This document shows positions 25,808-35,047 of a stretch of 64,000 nucleotides of DNA, one piece after another (the first letter of the stretch is position 1; each line of letters starts with the position of its first letter). The stretch comes from Roseomonas sp. (GTDB lineage: Bacteria; Pseudomonadota; Alphaproteobacteria; Acetobacterales; Acetobacteraceae). The notes under the pieces were generated by a model. That model was not told the origin of the DNA. It was given only the letters and a program-made list of their open reading frames with translations, and ran no database searches. The position numbers were made by a program, and so were the translations under genes. Where the stretch lies: assembly GCA_031180725.1 (NCBI GenBank), contig JAPSLO010000004.1, positions 372,001-436,000 on the forward strand, in the 5' to 3' direction.

Positions 25808-26797
25808 TCAGGGGGCCAGCTCCTCGGCCCGGCGGCAGGCGATCTGGCGCCCGGACATGCCGGGCATGGGCCGCAGGGGAGGCACTTCCGCCCCGCATTC
25901 CGGCTGCGCCATCGGGCAGCGCGTGCGGAAGACGCAGCCGGAGGGCGGATTGGCGATGCTCGGCACCTCACCGGCCAGCGGCGCGCCCTGCCCGCCGCCG
26001 TGACTCAGCGAAGGCGTCGCGGCCAGCAGCGCGCGCGTGTAGGGATGCGCCGGCGCCAGGAAGATGTCCCGCGCCGGGCCTTCCTCCATCACCCGGCCCA
26101 GATACATCACCACCAGCCGGTCGCAGAGATGGCGCACCACATGCAGGTCGTGGCTGATGAACAGCAGCGCCAGCCCGAGTTCCGCGCGGAGATCCGCCAG
26201 CAGGTTCACTACCTGCGCCTGGATCGAGACATCCAGCGCCGAAACGGGCTCATCCGCCACGATGAAGTCGGGTTCCGTTGCCAGGGCTCGCGCCACGGCG
26301 ATGCGCTGGCGCTGGCCGCCGGAGAATTCATGCGGCAGGCGCCGCGCGTGGTCCGGATCGAGCCCGACCTGCCGCAGCAGCGCCGCCACGCGGTCCCGTG
26401 CCGTGTGGCCTTCCGCCAGGCCGTGGATCTCCATGCCATCGGCGATCTGCGCGCCCACGGTGCGCCGTGGGTCCAGGCTGCCATAGGGGTCCTGGAAGAC
26501 CATCTGCATCCGCCGTCGCAGCATGCGCAGCCTGGCAGCGGGCTGCTGCGCCAGGTCCTGGCCCTCGAACAGCACGCGGCCATCGGTGGGCGGCATCAGC
26601 CGCAGCAGCACGCGGCCCAGCGTGCTCTTGCCGCAGCCGGATTCCCCGACCACGCCCACCGCCTCGCCACGGTGCACCGTGATGTCCACGCCGCGCAGCG
26701 CCATCACCGGGGCGCCGCGACGGAACAGGCTGCCGCGACGCTTGAAGGCGCGGGTCAGCCCTTCGCCACGCACCAGCGGCTCGCCCGCGCCATTCAT
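25808..26797 (-). CDS. Peptide-type ABC transporter ATPase (OppF/DppF-like)
   Basis: 329 residues from the ATG at 26797, which overlaps the upstream stop. It has Walker A (GESGCGKSTLG), Q-loop (MVFQDPYGSLDPR), signature (FSGGQRQRIAVARAL), Walker B (DFIVADEPVSALD), H-loop (LFISHDLHV) and the oligopeptide/dipeptide C-terminal cysteine extension (CVFRTRCPMAQPEC). It pairs with the ATPase half of the next fusion protein. Confidence 0.95.
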   Translation of the reverse strand: MNGAGEPLVRGEGLTRAFKRRGSLFRRGAPVMALRGVDITVHRGEAVGVVGESGCGKSTLGRVLLRLMPPTDGRVLFEGQDLAQQPAARLRMLRRRMQMVFQDPYGSLDPRRTVGAQIADGMEIHGLAEGHTARDRVAALLRQVGLDPDHARRLPHEFSGGQRQRIAVARALATEPDFIVADEPVSALDVSIQAQVVNLLADLRAELGLALLFISHDLHVVRHLCDRLVVMYLGRVMEEGPARDIFLAPAHPYTRALLAATPSLSHGGGQGAPLAGEVPSIANPPSGCVFRTRCPMAQPECGAEVPPLRPMPGMSGRQIACRRAEELAP

Positions 26798-28656
26798 GCC
26801 ATCTCCTTCCAGCGCAGGCAGCGCGCGCGCCGTCCGGGCGACACATCCTCCAGCACCGGCGCCGTGGCGTGACAGGCCTCTGCCGCCGCATCGCAACGCG
26901 GGGCGAAGCGGCAGCCGACAGGCATGGCCCAGGGCTGCGGCACCGCGCCGGGGATCGCGGTCAGGCGCTCGGCATCGCCCTCCGGCATGCTGGCGATCAG
27001 CGCTCGGGTATAGGGGTGGCGCGGCGCGGCGAAGATCTCCGCCACCGGGCCCTCCTCCACCACCTCGCCGGCGTACATCACCAGCACGCGGTCGGCGATC
27101 TTGTTCACCACGGCCAGGTTGTGGGTGATGAAGACCATGCCCATGGCACCTTCGGCGCGCTTCAGCTCGGCCAGCAGGGCGAGGATCTGCGCCTGCACGG
27201 TGACATCCAGCGCCGTCGTCGGTTCATCCGCCAGCAGCAGGCGCGGGTGATTGGCGATGGCCGCCGCGATCATGACGCGCTGCCGCTGGCCACCAGAGAC
27301 CTCATGCGGATAGGCATCCGCCGCGCGTTCGGGATCCGGCAGCCCGACCTGGCGCAGCAGGGCCACCACGCGTTCCCGCGTGCCCCGGGTGGTGCCATGC
27401 GCGCGCAGGCTTTCCGCCACCTGCGTGCCGATGCGCACCAGCGGGTTCAGACTGCTGGAGGGATCCTGGAAGATCATTGCCAGATCGCGGCCGCGCAGGC
27501 GCCGCATCTCCGGCTCCGGCAGGCGCAGCAGGTCTACCACTTGTCCGTCCCGGCCAGTGAACAGGATGCGCCCGGCCGTGGGCCGCACCGCGGCCGGCAG
27601 CAAGCCCATCACCGCCAGGCCGGTCAGCGTCTTGCCCGACCCGCTCTCCCCCACGATGGCGAGGGTCTCACCAGGGGCAAGCTGGAAGCTCACATCGCGC
27701 ACGACCTGAACCGGGCCGGCCGGAGAAGGCACCTCCAGCGTCAGGCCCTCCATGGCCAGCAGGCCAGGCGTCACAGACGCGGGGCGTGCCGCCGCCGGCG
27801 GCAGCGCCACCAGGCGGCGCAGGAAGCCGGGCCGGCCCGCCGCCTTGCCGCGCGGATCCAGCACATCCCGCAACCGATCGCAGAACAAGTTCAGCACCAG
27901 CACGGTGCCGGTCAGCGCCAGGCAGGGCCAGAACAGCAGAAGCGGCGCCTGTTCCATGCTGGCCCGCGCGCCGCGGATCATCAGCCCCCAGGAAGGTGAT
28001 GGCGGCACCACGCCAAGGCCCAGGAAGGACAGCCCGCTTTCCAGCACCATCGCCGAGGCGACAGTGAGGGAGAACTGCACGATCAGCGGCGGCGCGATGT
28101 TGGGCAGCAGGGTTCGGAACAGGATGCGCCCCGTCCGCGCGCCCAGCGCCTCCTGCGCCGTCACATAGTCCAGCGCGCGCGCCGAGAGCGTCTCGGCATA
28201 GGCCACACGGGCGAAGCCCGGCGCGAAGAGGATGGCCAGCGAGAAGACCAGCGTGCCCGCCCCTGGTCCCATCAGGGTGACGACCAGCAGCGCCAGCAGC
28301 AGCGGCGGGAAGCACAGCACAACCTCCGCCACGCGCACCGTCACCAGTTCGACCATGCCGCGGAAATAGCCGCCCAGGATGCCGGCCAGCGTGCCCACCG
28401 CCGCGGCCATCAGCGCCGCCGCGAAGGCGACGGAGAGCGACACCCGCGCGCCCCAGACGATGCGGGAGAGCACATCCCGCCCATATTCGTCCTGGCCCAG
28501 CCAATGCATCAGGGAGGGCCGCGCCAGGCGGTTCGCGACATCCTGCCGGACGGGGTCGGGCAGCGGCAGCAGTGGCGCGGCGATCGCCAGTAGCACGATT
28601 GCGGCAACCAGGGCGCCCGGCAGCGCCAGCGACCTGAGCGAAATCCGCCGCATCAC
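26794..28656 (-). CDS. Fusion of ABC permease (DppC-like) and ATPase (DppD-like)
   Basis: 620 residues. Residues 1-275 form a DppC-type permease with about six membrane segments and the inner-membrane loop motif (YVTAQEALGARTGRILFRTL). Residues ~300-610 form a DppD-type ATPase with Walker A (GESGSGKTLTG), signature (VSGGQRQRVMIAAA), Walker B (LLLADEPTTALD) and the C-terminal Cys motif (CRFAPRCDAAAEAC). The start is GTG at 28656, or ATG at 28653, overlapping the upstream stop. The linker is short and in frame, so this appears to be a true fusion. Confidence 0.93.
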   Translation of the reverse strand: MMRRISLRSLALPGALVAAIVLLAIAAPLLPLPDPVRQDVANRLARPSLMHWLGQDEYGRDVLSRIVWGARVSLSVAFAAALMAAAVGTLAGILGGYFRGMVELVTVRVAEVVLCFPPLLLALLVVTLMGPGAGTLVFSLAILFAPGFARVAYAETLSARALDYVTAQEALGARTGRILFRTLLPNIAPPLIVQFSLTVASAMVLESGLSFLGLGVVPPSPSWGLMIRGARASMEQAPLLLFWPCLALTGTVLVLNLFCDRLRDVLDPRGKAAGRPGFLRRLVALPPAAARPASVTPGLLAMEGLTLEVPSPAGPVQVVRDVSFQLAPGETLAIVGESGSGKTLTGLAVMGLLPAAVRPTAGRILFTGRDGQVVDLLRLPEPEMRRLRGRDLAMIFQDPSSSLNPLVRIGTQVAESLRAHGTTRGTRERVVALLRQVGLPDPERAADAYPHEVSGGQRQRVMIAAAIANHPRLLLADEPTTALDVTVQAQILALLAELKRAEGAMGMVFITHNLAVVNKIADRVLVMYAGEVVEEGPVAEIFAAPRHPYTRALIASMPEGDAERLTAIPGAVPQPWAMPVGCRFAPRCDAAAEACHATAPVLEDVSPGRRARCLRWKEMA

Positions 28657-29606
28657 CCGTGCCTGACCCGAGGATCAATGACGGCGTAGAGAAGATCCAC
28701 CAGGAAGTTCAGCAGCACGAAGAGAGCGGAAATCACCAGCACGATGCCCATCACCTCGGGGTAGTCGCGGGCCTCCACGGCGCGGACTAGATAGCCCGAT
28801 AGGCCCGGCCAGTTGAACACGAACTCCACCAGCACCGTGCCGCCGAGCAGCGAGCCGAGGTGCAGCGCGACCACGGTGACGACGGGCGTCAGCGCATTGC
28901 GCACCACATGGCGGCGGATGATGGTACGCGGTGCCACGCCGCGCGCCTGGGCTGCCCGCACATGATCGCGTTCCAGCACTTCCAGCACCGCGGTGCGCGT
29001 GACCCGGAACACCACCGCGCCCAGCCCCACCGCGATGGTGCCGGCCGGCATCAGCAGCAACGCCAGGTGCCGCGCGGGATCCCGTGCCAAGGGCACGTAG
29101 CCGCCGGCCGAAACCAGCCGTAGTTCCTGCGCCAGCACCAGCACGGTCAGGGTGCCGACCACAAAGACGGGGATGGAGAGCGCCAGGCCCGCCCAGGCAG
29201 ACAGCGCGCGGTCCAGCATGCCGCCCGCCCGCAGCGCTGCCAGCACCCCAAGCGGCAGGCCGAAGAGGAGCGAGATCACCCCCGCCGCGCCGACGAGCTC
29301 GAGCGTGCGCGGCAGGCGCAGCGCGATCTCCTCGCCGATCGGGTGCTCATCCTGCAGCGAGAGGCCGAAATCCCCCTGCAGCAGCCCGCCCATATAGGCG
29401 ACGTACTGTGTCCAGAGCGGCTGGTTCAGCCCGAGCCTCTCCCGCAGATCCTCCACCGCGGCCGGATCTGGCGCGATCCCCCCCTGCGAGAGCAGCAGTT
29501 CCGCCGGGTCGCCCGGGATCAGGTGGATCACCAGGAAGACCAGCGATGCCACCACCCAGACGAGGCCCAGCGAAACCGCCAGCCGGCGCGCGGCGAAGGC
29601 CAGCAC
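28653..29606 (-). CDS. Peptide-type ABC transporter permease (DppB-like)
   Basis: 317 residues with six predicted membrane segments. It has the DppB N-terminal pattern (VASLVFLVIHLIPGDPAELLL) and the loop motif HVRAAQARGVAPRTIIRRHV. The start is 4 bases from the binding-protein stop. It forms the membrane channel with the permease half of the following fusion. Confidence 0.94.
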   Translation of the reverse strand: MLAFAARRLAVSLGLVWVVASLVFLVIHLIPGDPAELLLSQGGIAPDPAAVEDLRERLGLNQPLWTQYVAYMGGLLQGDFGLSLQDEHPIGEEIALRLPRTLELVGAAGVISLLFGLPLGVLAALRAGGMLDRALSAWAGLALSIPVFVVGTLTVLVLAQELRLVSAGGYVPLARDPARHLALLLMPAGTIAVGLGAVVFRVTRTAVLEVLERDHVRAAQARGVAPRTIIRRHVVRNALTPVVTVVALHLGSLLGGTVLVEFVFNWPGLSGYLVRAVEARDYPEVMGIVLVISALFVLLNFLVDLLYAVIDPRVRHG

Positions 29607-29609
29607 GGC

Positions 29610-31139
29610 TCAGGCCAGGTCCGCCGTTTCGAAGGTCAGGCCGGAATAGAAGGTGAGCGCGCCCGGCAGGTTGCGGAAGCCCGTCACCTGGCGCCGCATG
29701 GCATAGCCCTGGCTGCGCCAGGTCAGGCCGGCGATCGGCGCCTGCTCGATCGCGACGCGCTCCATCTCGCGGTAGATCTCGCGCCGCTTCCCCTGGTCGA
29801 ACTCGGCGCGGCCGGCGGCCAGAAGCTCGGTGATGCGGTCGATCTTCAGCCCGTAGGACCGCACATAGGATGGCGCCAGGGAACCATCGATGAAATTGGC
29901 GATGCCGTCCGGGTCGTTGCTGTCCGCCGCGGTGCCCATCACTGCCAGGTCATACTGGCCACGGTTGCCGATCTGCACGCGCGTCGCCCAGTCTGGCAGG
30001 TTCAGCTCTGCCCGGATGCCGACTGCCGCGAGGTGCTGCTGCACCACCTCCGCCGTGTCCTTGTGCATGCCGTATTGGGCTGTGGACAGCAGCGAGCAGG
30101 AGATGCCGTTGGCGTGCCCGGCCTCGGCCAGCAGGCGCTTCGAAAGCTCCGGGTCGTAGCGCCAGCCTTCCTTGAACTCGGCGTTGTAGTAGGCGCTGGA
30201 TTCCGCCACGGGCAGCTGCATCAGCGGCGAGCCGCGGCCGAAAAAGGCCGCGCGCACCAGATCCTCGCGCCGAACGGCATGCGCCACGGCGCGGCGCACG
30301 CGGGCGTCGTTGAAGGGCGGCCGGCTGCCGTTGAAGACCAGGAACATGAAGGCACCGTCCACCGTGTCCAGCTTCAGGTTCTGGTCCGCGGTGATGGCAT
30401 CCATCGCCTGCCAGGGCACGTATTCGATCAGGTCGACATCGCCCGCCCGCAGCGCCGCGACGCGCAGATTCTCATCGGCATAAGCGATGGCGCGGATGCG
30501 CTTCAGCTTCGGCAGGCCGGGGCGGTGGAAGCCCTCATAGCCCTCCAGCTCCAGCGAGACGCCGCGTTCCTGCGCCTTCAGCACGAAGGGGCCGGCGCCG
30601 ACGAAGCTGCCGCGTGGCGAATTCCGGGAGATGATCGGCAGATGGTAGGAGGCCATCCAGACCGGCAGCGTCGCCACCGGGTTCGCCATGATGATGCGCA
30701 CCGTCCGGTCGTCCGGTGTCTCCACCCGCTCGACCTTCTGCATCTCGGCGCGGAAATAGGCGGTGGAGCGTTCGGCGGCGATTTGCTCGATCGTCCACTT
30801 CACATCGGCGGAAGTCACCTTCTCGCCGTTCTGGAAGCGTGCGTCGCGCAGCTTGAACTCCCAGCCCGTCGTGCCGACGGTCTGCCAGGACTCCGCCAGC
30901 TCGCCCCGCAGCGACCCGTCCTCGGCATAGGAGGTCAGGCCGCGATAGATCATCAGCTTGACCGTCGCCGCCGCGGTGCCGGTATTGGCCCAAGGCTGGA
31001 TGCTGGGCGGGAAGCTGGAGAGGCCGAAGGTCAGCACGCCGGGCGTCGCCGCCCGTGCCCGCGGCGCCCGGAGGAAGGGAAGCACCGCCGAAGCGGCGCC
31101 GCCGGCCAGCACGGCACGGCGGGAAGCGAACGGACCCAT
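29610..31139 (-). CDS. Peptide-type ABC transporter substrate-binding protein (family 5)
   Basis: 509 residues with a Tat-like signal (SRRAVLAGGAASAVLPFL). Family-5 features are visible: an opening strand GVLTFGLSSFPPSIQPWANT, a core FKLRDARFQNGEKVTSADVKW, and PPFNDARVRRAVAHAVRRED. Family members bind peptides, opines, glutathione or related molecules. The ligand is presumably the substrate of the surrounding hydantoinase/oxidase genes. Confidence 0.93.
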   Translation of the reverse strand: MGPFASRRAVLAGGAASAVLPFLRAPRARAATPGVLTFGLSSFPPSIQPWANTGTAAATVKLMIYRGLTSYAEDGSLRGELAESWQTVGTTGWEFKLRDARFQNGEKVTSADVKWTIEQIAAERSTAYFRAEMQKVERVETPDDRTVRIIMANPVATLPVWMASYHLPIISRNSPRGSFVGAGPFVLKAQERGVSLELEGYEGFHRPGLPKLKRIRAIAYADENLRVAALRAGDVDLIEYVPWQAMDAITADQNLKLDTVDGAFMFLVFNGSRPPFNDARVRRAVAHAVRREDLVRAAFFGRGSPLMQLPVAESSAYYNAEFKEGWRYDPELSKRLLAEAGHANGISCSLLSTAQYGMHKDTAEVVQQHLAAVGIRAELNLPDWATRVQIGNRGQYDLAVMGTAADSNDPDGIANFIDGSLAPSYVRSYGLKIDRITELLAAGRAEFDQGKRREIYREMERVAIEQAPIAGLTWRSQGYAMRRQVTGFRNLPGALTFYSGLTFETADLA

Positions 31140-31176
31140 GAAGTGTCTCCCTTTTCTTGTCTGACGTGAGCCTCGA

Positions 31177-32826
31177 TCAACCCGTGTAGCCGTAGACCTC
31201 GCGTGCCGTCTCCTTGCTGATCACGCCTTCGGCCAGGTCGCGTGCCACGGCGGCGCGGTCGCGATGCCGTGGCGGGCCGTAGCCGCCCGCGCCGGGGCTG
31301 ACGACGGCGAACCACTGTCCCGCCCTCAGCACCGCATTGTCACGGTCGAACTCCACGCCAGGGCCGCATTCCACCGCGCCATGTCCCCCCGGCCCGCCGC
31401 CCAGCAGCCCCCAGGACTGCGAGGCGATGCGGGAGACATCCACGCGCACGCGGCAGTCCTGGTCGGCCCGGTAGACGCGGCGCAGCCCCATGCCCCCGCG
31501 ATAGGTGCCCACGCCGCCGGAGCCTTCCACCAGCTCGTAGCGCAGCAGGGTCAGCGGGTACTCGGTCTCCAGCGCCTCAACCGGCAGGTTGGATGTGTTG
31601 GTGACATGCACATGCACACCGTCCAGCCCATCCTTCGTGGCGCGCGCGCCGGCGCCGCCGCCCATGGTCTCCAGATAGACCCAGATCGCGCCATCCTCCG
31701 GCCGCTGCCCGATGAAGGTCGCCACAGTGCAGACCGAGTTGGAGCAGGCCGTCACGCGGTCCGGCCTGGCCTGGGCCAGGGCCCCCAGGATCAGGTCGGA
31801 GACGCGCTGGCAGGTCTGCACGCGGCCGTTCACCGCCGCTGGATGGGTGCAGTTCAGCACCGTGCCGGGCCGCGCCGTGATGGTCAGCGGCCGCGCCAGC
31901 CCGGCATTCGGCAGGATGGTGGGATCCACCACCGACTTCACCATGTAATAGGCCGTGGCGAGCAGGGCGGTGTAGGTCATGTTGAGGCCGGCGCGGAGCT
32001 GAGGCGGGCTGTCGAACTCCAGCGCCATGGTGTCGCCCTGGACGGTCACGCGCACCTTCAACGGCAGCGGCGTCGGTACCTCGGTGCTCTCGAACACATC
32101 CTCGAAGGTCCAACTGCCATCCGGGATGGCGGCGATGCCGGCGCGCATCTTGCGCTCCGCGTAGTTCAGCAGCGCCGCGCCGGCCGCCATCACCGTCGCC
32201 GTGCCGTATTTGCGGCAGAGCGCCTGGAAGCGCTGCACGCCGACGCGGTTGGCCGCCATCTGCGCCCGCAGATCCGAAAGTCGCTCCCTCGGCACCTGGC
32301 AGTTCAACAGGATCAGGTCGAGCACGTCCTTCTGCAGTTCGCCCGCGCGGTAAAGGCGCACGGGCGGAATGCGGAGCCCCTCCTGGTAGATATGGGCGTG
32401 GCCGCGATCGGCGAAATCCGAATGGTGCGCCAGGTTCACCGTCCAGGCGACGATCTGGCCATCCACGAAGATCGGCTCCGCCAGCACGATGTCCGGCAAG
32501 TGGGTACCGCCGCCCTCATAGGCGTCGTTGCCCACGAAGACATCGCCCGGCCGCATTTCGGCAACCGGATGCAGCTTCAGGATATGCGGCACGATGCCGA
32601 TGAAGCTGCCAAGATGGATGGGGATATGCTCCGCCTGGCACAACGTATTGCCGGCAGTGTCGAACAACGCCGTGGAGCAGTCGCGCCGTTCCTTGATGTT
32701 GGTGGAGTAGGAGGCGCGGATCAGCGCCTCGCCCGTCTCCTCCACGATCGAGGAGAGCGCGGCGCCGATCACCTCCACGGTGATGGGGTCCAGCACGAGT
32801 GCCTGTGCCATCGGTGCGTCGGTCAT
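31177..32826 (-). CDS. hyuB: Hydantoinase/oxoprolinase subunit B
   Basis: 549 residues from the ATG at 32826, overlapping the hyuA stop. Family motifs: LDPITVEVIGAALSSIVEETG, IRASYSTNIKERRDCSTALFD, and FVGNDAYEGGGTHLPDI. It pairs with HyuA for ATP-dependent opening of five-membered lactams or hydantoins; some relatives are acetone or acetophenone carboxylases. No third, small carboxylase subunit is present, which favours a hydrolase role. Confidence 0.92.
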   Translation of the reverse strand: MTDAPMAQALVLDPITVEVIGAALSSIVEETGEALIRASYSTNIKERRDCSTALFDTAGNTLCQAEHIPIHLGSFIGIVPHILKLHPVAEMRPGDVFVGNDAYEGGGTHLPDIVLAEPIFVDGQIVAWTVNLAHHSDFADRGHAHIYQEGLRIPPVRLYRAGELQKDVLDLILLNCQVPRERLSDLRAQMAANRVGVQRFQALCRKYGTATVMAAGAALLNYAERKMRAGIAAIPDGSWTFEDVFESTEVPTPLPLKVRVTVQGDTMALEFDSPPQLRAGLNMTYTALLATAYYMVKSVVDPTILPNAGLARPLTITARPGTVLNCTHPAAVNGRVQTCQRVSDLILGALAQARPDRVTACSNSVCTVATFIGQRPEDGAIWVYLETMGGGAGARATKDGLDGVHVHVTNTSNLPVEALETEYPLTLLRYELVEGSGGVGTYRGGMGLRRVYRADQDCRVRVDVSRIASQSWGLLGGGPGGHGAVECGPGVEFDRDNAVLRAGQWFAVVSPGAGGYGPPRHRDRAAVARDLAEGVISKETAREVYGYTG

Positions 32827-34892
32827 GCCGCCACCTCGAGGATCAGGTTCAGATAGGAATCGACATAAGCATGCATGCCGGGCAGCACGACGGTGGTGGT
32901 GTCCATCTGTTCCACGATGGCAGGGCCGGTAAAGCGGTTGCCGGGCTTCAGCGCGTCGCGGCTGTAGATCGGCGTGCGCACAAAGGCGCCGGCCTCGGGG
33001 AACCATACCTCGCGCTCGCCGATGATGGCGCCGGCTGCGTCGGGCCCCGCATTGGGATAGGATTTCAGCACTGCCTTGCGCACGCGGCCCGTCGCTTCCA
33101 GCCGCAGCGTTACCAGTTGCACCGGCTCGCCCTCCGCGACGAAGCCGTAGCGCTGGCGATGCGCTTCGGCGAAACCTTCCGCCAGGGCGGCGATCGTCGC
33201 CTCCGTCACCGGGCCTTCCGGCAGCGGGACTGGCAGCTCGTAGTTCTGGCCCGCATAGCGCATATCGGCGGTGCGGGTCAGGTGGCGGTCCTCCGCCGTG
33301 ATCTCCTCATGCGCAAACCAGGCTTCGGCGCGCAGGGCCAAGCCGTCAAAGGCGGCGGCGACCTCCCCAACGGACCCCGCCGTGGCGGGCAGCAGCTTGG
33401 TGGCGGCGAAATCGGCGCGCAGGTCCGTCAGCAGCAGCCCCATGGCGCAGAGAATGCCGGGATTGCGCGGCACCAGCACGCGCTTCATGTCCAGCTCCAG
33501 CGCCAGCCGCGCTGCATGCAGCGGCCCGGCGCCGCCGAAGGCCATCAGCGTGTAGTCGCGCGGATCATAACCGCGCTGCACGGAGATGACCCGGATGGCG
33601 CGCGCCATGTTCGCCGTAACGACGGAAATGATGCCCTGCGCCGTTTCCATCAGCCCGAGGCCCAGGCGCTCCGCCAGGCGGCCGATCGCCTGCTTTGCCA
33701 GGTCCTGTCGCACCTTCATCCGCCCGCCCAGAAGGTATTCCGGGTTGAGCGTCTGCAGCACGACATTGGCATCCGTCGTCGCTGGTTCCGTGTTGCCACG
33801 GGCATAGCAGACCGGCCCGGGATCGGCGCCACAACTACGCGGGCCGACCTTCAGCAGGCCGCCCGCATCGATATAGGCGATGGAGCCGCCTCCGGCGCCG
33901 ACCGTATGGATGTCGAGCATCGGTGCCTTGATCGGATAGCCATGCACCGTGGCTTCCGAGGCCAGCTTGCAGGCCCCGCCGTTCAGCAGCGCGACATCGG
34001 TGGAGGTGCCGCCCATGTCGAAGGTGATCAGATCCTCGAAGCCCGCCAGGGCGCCGATCGCCTGTGCGCCGACCACGCCCGTCGACGGGCCGGAAAGCAC
34101 GGCGCGCACTGGCATCTCGGCCGCGGTCTGGAAGCCGATCACGCCGCCATTGGACTGCGTCAGATGCGGTGTTGCCGTCATGCCTAGCTCGCGCAGCCGC
34201 GGCGTCAGCCGCTCGATATAGTTGCGCATCACCGGGCCGAGATAGGCGTTGAGCACGACGGTCGAGAGCCGCTCGAATTCGCGGAATTCCGGCGCGATCT
34301 CATGGCCAGCGCTGACAAAGATGTCCGGCATCTCCTCGCGCAGGATCTCCACCGCGCGCTTCTCATGCTCGGGGCGGATGAAGCCGTAGAGGAAGGAAAC
34401 CGCCACCGCCTTCACCCCCGCGGCCTTCAGCGCCTTCGCGGCTTCGCGCATGCGGGCCTCGTCCAGCGGCAGATCCACGCTGCCGTCATGACGCACGCGT
34501 TCCGGTACCTGCTGGCGCAGGTCGCGTGGCACCAGGGTAGGAGGCTTGTCCGCCTGCATGTCGTAGAGGTCGGGGCGCTTCTGCCGGCCGATTTCCAGCA
34601 GGTCGCGGAAGCCGTCCGTGGTGACCAGGCCGGTGCGCACGCCGCGATGCTGGATCAGCGCATTGGTCGCCACGGTCGTGCCATGGCCGAAATAGGAAAC
34701 CGGTGCGGCGGGCCGTGCGGCCTCCGGCGCCACGCGGCGCATGCCTTCCTCGACGCCCTGCGCGATCCCGCGGGAGGGGTCGTCCGGCGTGGAGGAGACC
34801 TTCCAGACCTCCACGCGTCCTTCGTCCTCGTCGAAGAGACAGACATCCGTGAAGGTGCCACCGGAATCAACGCCGACCCGCCAACGCGCCAT
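32823..34892 (-). CDS. hyuA: Hydantoinase/oxoprolinase subunit A (ATP-binding)
   Basis: 689 residues with the actin-like ATPase motif GVDSGGTFTDVCLFDE at the N-terminus and ITFDMGGTSTDVALL in the second half. HyuA/HyuB enzymes cleave 5-oxoproline or hydantoins with ATP. It is the first gene of the leftward operon and has AGGGAAAGG upstream. It lies 155 bases from the divergent IclR gene, its likely regulator. Confidence 0.93.
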   Translation of the reverse strand: MARWRVGVDSGGTFTDVCLFDEDEGRVEVWKVSSTPDDPSRGIAQGVEEGMRRVAPEAARPAAPVSYFGHGTTVATNALIQHRGVRTGLVTTDGFRDLLEIGRQKRPDLYDMQADKPPTLVPRDLRQQVPERVRHDGSVDLPLDEARMREAAKALKAAGVKAVAVSFLYGFIRPEHEKRAVEILREEMPDIFVSAGHEIAPEFREFERLSTVVLNAYLGPVMRNYIERLTPRLRELGMTATPHLTQSNGGVIGFQTAAEMPVRAVLSGPSTGVVGAQAIGALAGFEDLITFDMGGTSTDVALLNGGACKLASEATVHGYPIKAPMLDIHTVGAGGGSIAYIDAGGLLKVGPRSCGADPGPVCYARGNTEPATTDANVVLQTLNPEYLLGGRMKVRQDLAKQAIGRLAERLGLGLMETAQGIISVVTANMARAIRVISVQRGYDPRDYTLMAFGGAGPLHAARLALELDMKRVLVPRNPGILCAMGLLLTDLRADFAATKLLPATAGSVGEVAAAFDGLALRAEAWFAHEEITAEDRHLTRTADMRYAGQNYELPVPLPEGPVTEATIAALAEGFAEAHRQRYGFVAEGEPVQLVTLRLEATGRVRKAVLKSYPNAGPDAAGAIIGEREVWFPEAGAFVRTPIYSRDALKPGNRFTGPAIVEQMDTTTVVLPGMHAYVDSYLNLILEVAA

Positions 34893-34983
34893 GCTTCGCG
34901 TGCCTTTCCCTGGTGCCGTCCTCTGGGCTGGAACTATCCGGTTGCTTTCGACGGCGCGGCAACCTCAAATTTCACGGTCCGAT

Positions 34984-35006
34984 AGCGAGGCATTCATTTT
35001 CTCGCT
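34984..35006. promoter_or_regulatory. Inverted repeat AGCGAG-N11-CTCGCT between hyuA and the IclR gene
   Basis: A six-base inverted repeat with an AT-rich 11-base spacer, centred in the 155-base divergent intergenic region. It is a possible IclR operator for both directions. The stem is short, so the call is tentative. Confidence 0.3.
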
Positions 35007-35047
35007 GAGCGGAAATCTGTGGGCCGAAGAAGCGGGAAACTTCCACG

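Noticed and set aside
31177-34892. Acetone/acetophenone carboxylase
   Set aside because: No third small subunit is present, and the neighbouring peptide importer and amine oxidase genes fit a hydantoinase/oxoprolinase role better.
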